A stretch of 44,774 nucleotides of DNA. Source: JBCCGE01 sp039029455 (GTDB taxonomy: Bacteria > Pseudomonadota > Gammaproteobacteria > Arenicellales > Poriferihabitantaceae). The notes beneath the pieces were generated by a model. The model was not told where the DNA came from. It saw only the letters and a list, made by a program, of their open reading frames with translations, and searched no databases. The DNA is taken from assembly GCA_039029455.1 (NCBI GenBank), contig JBCCGE010000020.1, forward strand, positions 1 through 44,774. Direction: 5' to 3'. The position numbers and the translations under genes were made by a program. How positions within the stretch are numbered: position 1 is the stretch's first letter; every line of letters starts with the position of its first letter. Positions 41,351-44,774 of this stretch are shown here, piece after piece.

Positions 41351-41967
41351 TCGTTGCCCTGTTTACGTTCCTGATCAGGCATGTCGCACGTACAGAGCTG
41401 CATCGCCTGACTGGCTGAAATTGCAGTGCAGAATTCTCCGTGCATCGATGCAACGGAAAGTTGATGGACGACCTCCGGGTCATGATCTGTGCCGTCAAAG
41501 CCAATACGGTTTGTCGTTGCACAGGCATCTTCCACCAAATACACATCGAAGCCCAGATTGCCCGCCATACGCACTGTCGTTTCAACACAAAAATTTGTAA
41601 AAAACCCGACGACGACAAGTCTACTTATATTCAGTCGCCTAAGTTCGATTTCCAGATTAGTACCCACGAACCCGCTGTTTACGTCTTTTGTAATTACGAT
41701 ATCCGAGTCCTGAATTTCAAACCCATTAATCTGTTGCCCGGTCTTGAGTGAGAACTTGAGGGGAGAATCGGCTTCCCGCGAATCGTGGCGCGTAAACACA
41801 GTGGGCAATTCCTGCTCACGAAACTGATTCAGCAGAGAAAGCATTTTTGATTCCGCATCCGGGTTGTTTCTCCGTCCCGTTTTGCCACCCCAATGCTGCA
41901 GTACGTTTACGCCTGCCTGAACGTCAATTAAGAGCAATGCTGTGGATTTACCAAATTTTTCTATCAT
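41347..41967 (-). CDS. Isochorismatase-like cysteine hydrolase
   Basis: The 206-residue protein has the catalytic triad of the family: Asp15 in LLLIDVQAG, Lys94 in VITKDVNSGF and Cys127 in FFTNFCVET. Relatives hydrolyse amides (nicotinamide, biuret, carbamoyl compounds) or isochorismate. Coupled with the downstream amidinohydrolase, it suggests stepwise hydrolysis of a nitrogen-rich small molecule. The 206 bp upstream (41968-42173) hold no convincing gene. Confidence 0.85.
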   Translation of the reverse strand: MIEKFGKSTALLLIDVQAGVNVLQHWGGKTGRRNNPDAESKMLSLLNQFREQELPTVFTRHDSREADSPLKFSLKTGQQINGFEIQDSDIVITKDVNSGFVGTNLEIELRRLNISRLVVVGFFTNFCVETTVRMAGNLGFDVYLVEDACATTNRIGFDGTDHDPEVVHQLSVASMHGEFCTAISASQAMQLCTCDMPDQERKQGNE

Positions 41968-42173
41968 GAATGGTCTGTTCTCCGCGTATTCAGAGCGTCA
42001 GGAAAGTTTTTAAGCAGATGATTTTCCCAATTGAAACTATCAAGATGAGGCTTATAAAGTCAATTGTTCTGTCCCTTGTAATACAGCCTAGTGAACCTGT
42101 GAATCGATGATCTGTAGAAACTAATGAAATATTGTTGAGTGCTGAAACTGTGATTGTGATGTCTTCTGACGGC

Positions 42174-43037
42174 CTAATTCGATCGATCGATAGTTCGTGG
42201 CCAAAAACCATTCAATAATCGGTCAGCATTCCTCCAGGCGATACTCTCTGCAATGTCCGCAGGCAGCAGTTGTAGCCATTCCCGTGCTGTGCTGGCATAG
42301 CTGACCACACCAAACCATCGCAGAGGCGTATACGGGTCTGAGCCAATGGTAAAACGGTCGGGGTAATCCTCAAAAAGCTGCAACCAATCGGGCCTGATTT
42401 CTTCGCCGTCAAAGAGCTCTTCACGAAATGAAAGATCCGCCCACAGATTTTCATAGGTCGCCATTGTTGAACGAATCACGCCCACCGGTTCAAATCCGGC
42501 GTGGGCCCACAGTATTCTTGCATCGGCATACGCTGAAAAAATCCGATGTATGGCATCAGCATCAACATGGGCATGCAGAAACAAATTAAATTCTTCTGCG
42601 AGACTGATTACCGCCTGAGCGGCCGGGGCGTCAACTTCCTCACCCGAGAGATGAAACTCGCCGATCCCCGCATAGTGAAATTTTTGCAGCCGACTCCTTA
42701 GATAGTCCTCGCGGTTTTGATCAAAAGCCCAGGTATAAAGCTCTCCCCGCCGGTAGTAGGGTCGCAGCACGGGGATCACCAGATCAGGCGCCAGGTCATA
42801 CAACTTTTGCGTGCCTTCGTCGCTGGAACTGGAGACCAGTGCCGATTTCAATCCAGCCCTCCGAAGAATACTTATCGCCACGGCGGGGTCAACAATTTCC
42901 CATGCGTCGTGACTGTAATGGATGTGCGCGTCGATCAGCGGAATATCTGCATCCGCACGAACACTTCCCGCAGAGCCAAGCAAAAGCCAGCCGACCAGCA
43001 GACAGGCACATCGCCGCACAGTATTTTTCAAAGACTT
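42174..43037 (-). CDS. Exported amidohydrolase-like metal-dependent hydrolase
   Basis: The protein is 287 residues from ATG 43037. A signal peptide (CACLLVGWLLLGSAGSVRAD, cleavage about residue 29) is followed by a TIM-barrel amidohydrolase with the first metal site DAHIHYS (HxH). Further sites are HAHVDADAIH, WAHAGF and IGSDPYTPL, the His/Asp positions expected in the amidohydrolase-2 family. Export is unusual for this family. The longer frame from 43073 overlaps the upstream gene and would mask the signal peptide. Confidence 0.78.
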   Translation of the reverse strand, partial: KSLKNTVRRCACLLVGWLLLGSAGSVRADADIPLIDAHIHYSHDAWEIVDPAVAISILRRAGLKSALVSSSSDEGTQKLYDLAPDLVIPVLRPYYRRGELYTWAFDQNREDYLRSRLQKFHYAGIGEFHLSGEEVDAPAAQAVISLAEEFNLFLHAHVDADAIHRIFSAYADARILWAHAGFEPVGVIRSTMATYENLWADLSFREELFDGEEIRPDWLQLFEDYPDRFTIGSDPYTPLRWFGVVSYASTAREWLQLLPADIAESIAWRNADRLLNGFWPRTIDRSN

Positions 43038-43056
43038 CATCGGTGGACCATGCAAC

Positions 43057-43410
43057 CTACCCTGCACGCGCACCGTTCGGGACCTCGGTTTCAGTCACAG
43101 CCAGCACCGGTCGAATGCCGTCTTCGTAACCGATATCAAACAGCATACCCTGCGACAACTCGCCCGCCATTTCCCGTTCAGGGAGATTCACTACAAAAAG
43201 CGCCTGCTTGCCGACAATTTCTTCAGGGTGCTCGCGCTCCTGTTTGATTCCGGACAGTATCGAACGATTGTGATCGCCAAAATCCACCGTCAGTTTCATC
43301 AGCTTTCTGGAATTCGGAACGCTTTCAACTGCGACAATCGTGCCCGCCCGGACATCCAGTTTGCTGACGTCATCAATAGAGATTAAGGGTTTAATTTTTG
43401 CAGGTGTCAT
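43057..43410 (-). CDS. CsaA/EMAP-II-like tRNA-binding domain protein
   Basis: The 117-residue single OB-fold protein has the pattern LDVRAGTIVAVESVPNSRKL and ILSGIKQER, then VGKQALFVVNLPEREMAG. It ends with GMLF and ETEVPNGARAG. It is homologous to the C-terminal tRNA-binding domain of methionyl-tRNA synthetase and to CsaA/Trbp111, which bind tRNA as dimers. It precedes the amidohydrolase gene by 19 bp and may share a transcript. Confidence 0.88.
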   Translation of the reverse strand: MTPAKIKPLISIDDVSKLDVRAGTIVAVESVPNSRKLMKLTVDFGDHNRSILSGIKQEREHPEEIVGKQALFVVNLPEREMAGELSQGMLFDIGYEDGIRPVLAVTETEVPNGARAG

Positions 43411-43595
43411 GATTTCCTCGCAGTGTTTGCGGTAAAACGTTAATCGATCGACAATACATACGGATTAATGCGATCTTCAATTGCGGTGCGAAAGCCCAGG
43501 AGCTCTAAAGTACCATCACACTCGATTTCGGCAAATTCAGCCCACGTCGAGTCGAATCCGGTATCCTAGGCAATAATCAAGTTATTCCCCTGTCC

Positions 43596-44678
43596 GTGCC
43601 GACGCTTTTGAAGACAATCTATGCTGTACTCCTGCTCTCGCTGGTTCCTGCGAGCGCATTGTCCGAAACCCGTCAGTACACTGAATCGACCGATGACATC
43701 GTAAATCCGGATCGCGGTTTTTACTATCCCTATACCACCACGACATCAAATTTTGTCGCACTCGAAAAAGCTCAGCTGATTTCGCGCAGAACCACATCCT
43801 TTCAGGGTTTTCAGGCCCAGTATAGCGTGCGGACATCTCTTGCATTTCGCCATTATGTACTCGATTCATTTCAGTCCACTGATTCACTGACTCAGACTTT
43901 TCTGGATGCCGTGCAGTCTGATTTCGATACGGCTCGCGATGCCGGCGTTCGTCTTATTTTGCGTTTTTCCTACACCATCACCCCGATAAGCGGAAGCTGC
44001 GATGCGGGCTTTATCTGCCCACCCTACGGCGACGCGCCGAAGTCCCGGGTGTTGAGCCATATCGCACAAGTCAAGCCGATACTGCAGGCGAATGAAGATG
44101 TGATCATGGTGACCCAGCTGGGCTGGATCGGCACCTGGGGTGAAAACTATTACACCGACCATTTTGGCGACCCATCTGTAAACAGCAACACGAACTATCT
44201 GACCAATCAGAACTGGGGAGATCGAAGCGAGGTCGTCTCTGCCATGCTGGATGCTGTTCCTCAAAGCCGTTCCATACAGGTCAGATACCCGCAGCTGAAG
44301 CAGCGTTTTCTCGGCGGACCCGAGGCGCCGCTGTCCTTTTCTGCGACCCACGCAGAGCAGGCGTTCACGATGGCCGATACTGCCCGTATCGGCCACCACA
44401 ACGACTGCTTCGTCGCCAGCGCCGACGATTTTGGAACTTACTTTGACTATGGAAATGACACCACCGAGGTGGCGGCCGGTGCTATCGCGGATCTTAAGCC
44501 GTATCAGCAGGCGGACACACAATACACACTGTTTGGCGGAGAGACCTGCTCAGACTCATACAACCCCCAGAATAACTGCGACAACCTGGGAGGCAGCATT
44601 CTGGCCGAGATGGAATCTCTTCATCTTAGTTACCTGAATACCGACTACAACAATGTGTATTGTGTGTCCGCCTGCTGA
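43596..44678 (+). CDS. Secreted DUF4874/DUF4832-like protein with aberrant 3' end
   Basis: The protein is 360 residues from GTG 43596. A signal peptide (about 1-23, VLLLSLVPASALSE) leads into NPDRGFYYPYTTT and RFSYTITP, the DUF4874 pattern. The DUF4832-like part has QLGWIGTWGENYY and SATHAEQAF, then DCFVASADDFGTY and LHLSYLNTDYNNVY. The function is unknown, though the fold resembles glycoside hydrolases. The last codons (from about 44654, CVSAC) come from an inverted copy of 44408-44528, so the true C-terminus is probably missing. Confidence 0.72.
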   Translation: MPTLLKTIYAVLLLSLVPASALSETRQYTESTDDIVNPDRGFYYPYTTTTSNFVALEKAQLISRRTTSFQGFQAQYSVRTSLAFRHYVLDSFQSTDSLTQTFLDAVQSDFDTARDAGVRLILRFSYTITPISGSCDAGFICPPYGDAPKSRVLSHIAQVKPILQANEDVIMVTQLGWIGTWGENYYTDHFGDPSVNSNTNYLTNQNWGDRSEVVSAMLDAVPQSRSIQVRYPQLKQRFLGGPEAPLSFSATHAEQAFTMADTARIGHHNDCFVASADDFGTYFDYGNDTTEVAAGAIADLKPYQQADTQYTLFGGETCSDSYNPQNNCDNLGGSILAEMESLHLSYLNTDYNNVYCVSAC

Positions 44679-44774
44679 TACGGCTTAAGATCCGCGATAG
44701 CACCGGCCGCCACCTCGGTGGTGTCATTTCCATAGTCAAAGTAAGTTCCAAAATCGTCGGCGCTGGCGACGAAG
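44408..44774. repeat. Perfect inverted repeat (fold-back) at the right edge
   Basis: The arms 44408-44528 and 44654-44774 are exact reverse complements over 121 bp, separated by 125 bp, and the second arm runs to the last base. The outer end of the repeat coincides with the window end. This is typical of a chimera formed during amplification or assembly, though a true inversion is possible. Confidence 0.9.

Noticed and set aside
41990..42211. 73-codon minus-strand frame between the isochorismatase-like and amidohydrolase genes
   Set aside because: It overlaps the end of the amidohydrolase gene, lacks a ribosome binding site and has no recognisable character.
43884..44522. 212-codon minus-strand frame in the DUF4874-like gene
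   Set aside because: It is antisense to the secreted protein; part of it is the fold-back partner sequence.

Overview
The window looks like a chromosomal contig from a gammaproteobacterium. The evidence is a block in the order rpsT / murJ-ribF-lspA-ispH next to a fimT-pilV-pilW-pilX-pilY1-pilE type IV pilus cluster, and a rplU-rpmA-obgE-proB block beside ispB and a tRNA-Pro. I cannot name a genus. The odd window length and a perfect fold-back at the right edge suggest an assembled metagenomic or single-cell contig.

Layout. (1) 1-14984 is a catabolic and amine/amino-acid region. It holds two Lrp/AsnC regulators, two glutamine-synthetase-fold ligases, a Rieske oxygenase, a D-2-hydroxyacid dehydrogenase, an FkbM methyltransferase, a fold-type-II PLP enzyme, a lipase-like hydrolase, a GNAT acetyltransferase, a PEP-mutase/isocitrate-lyase-like enzyme, an FAH-family enzyme, an acetoacetate-decarboxylase-like protein, a MarR regulator and a cytochrome P450. 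In two places a ligase of the glutamine synthetase fold adjoins an oxygenase (GS then Rieske; P450 then GS). This resembles pathways that gamma-glutamylate an amine around its oxidation. (2) 14985-20465 is an AT-richer island. It has a LexA-like palindrome, a cluster of repeated motifs, and four integron gene cassettes separated by three attC sites with no integrase gene (a CALIN). The last cassette is broken by an intact IS3-family element with a 3-bp target duplication. Two secreted-protein genes with a shared N-terminus follow, then a decayed tyrosine recombinase facing the 3' end of tRNA-Thr(CGT). (3) 20928-28679 is the minor pilin / PilY1 / PilE operon, with one unrecognised small secreted protein between pilX and pilY1. 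(4) 28761-37779 is housekeeping: isoprenoid, lipoprotein, flavin, peptidoglycan, ribosome and proline genes. ileS and fkpB are missing from their usual place, and L21 carries a C-terminal helix-hairpin-helix extension. (5) 37811-40470 holds tRNA-Pro(CGG) with a 20-bp copy of its 3' end about 190 bp downstream, hairpin repeats, and two small exported proteins that share an RR...HAQTT type signal and a 12-bp palindrome upstream. (6) 40478-44774 holds an amidinohydrolase-isochorismatase-like pair, an exported amidohydrolase, a CsaA-like tRNA-binding protein and a DUF4874/DUF4832-like secreted protein whose 3' end runs into an inverted copy of itself.

Working together. The Lrp and MarR genes probably sense substrates of the adjacent catabolic operons. 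The pilus operon builds and primes type IV pili. The cassette/IS/recombinase segment and the tRNA-Pro duplication are two independent scars of mobile DNA. All functional calls are from reading motifs by eye; no database search was possible.
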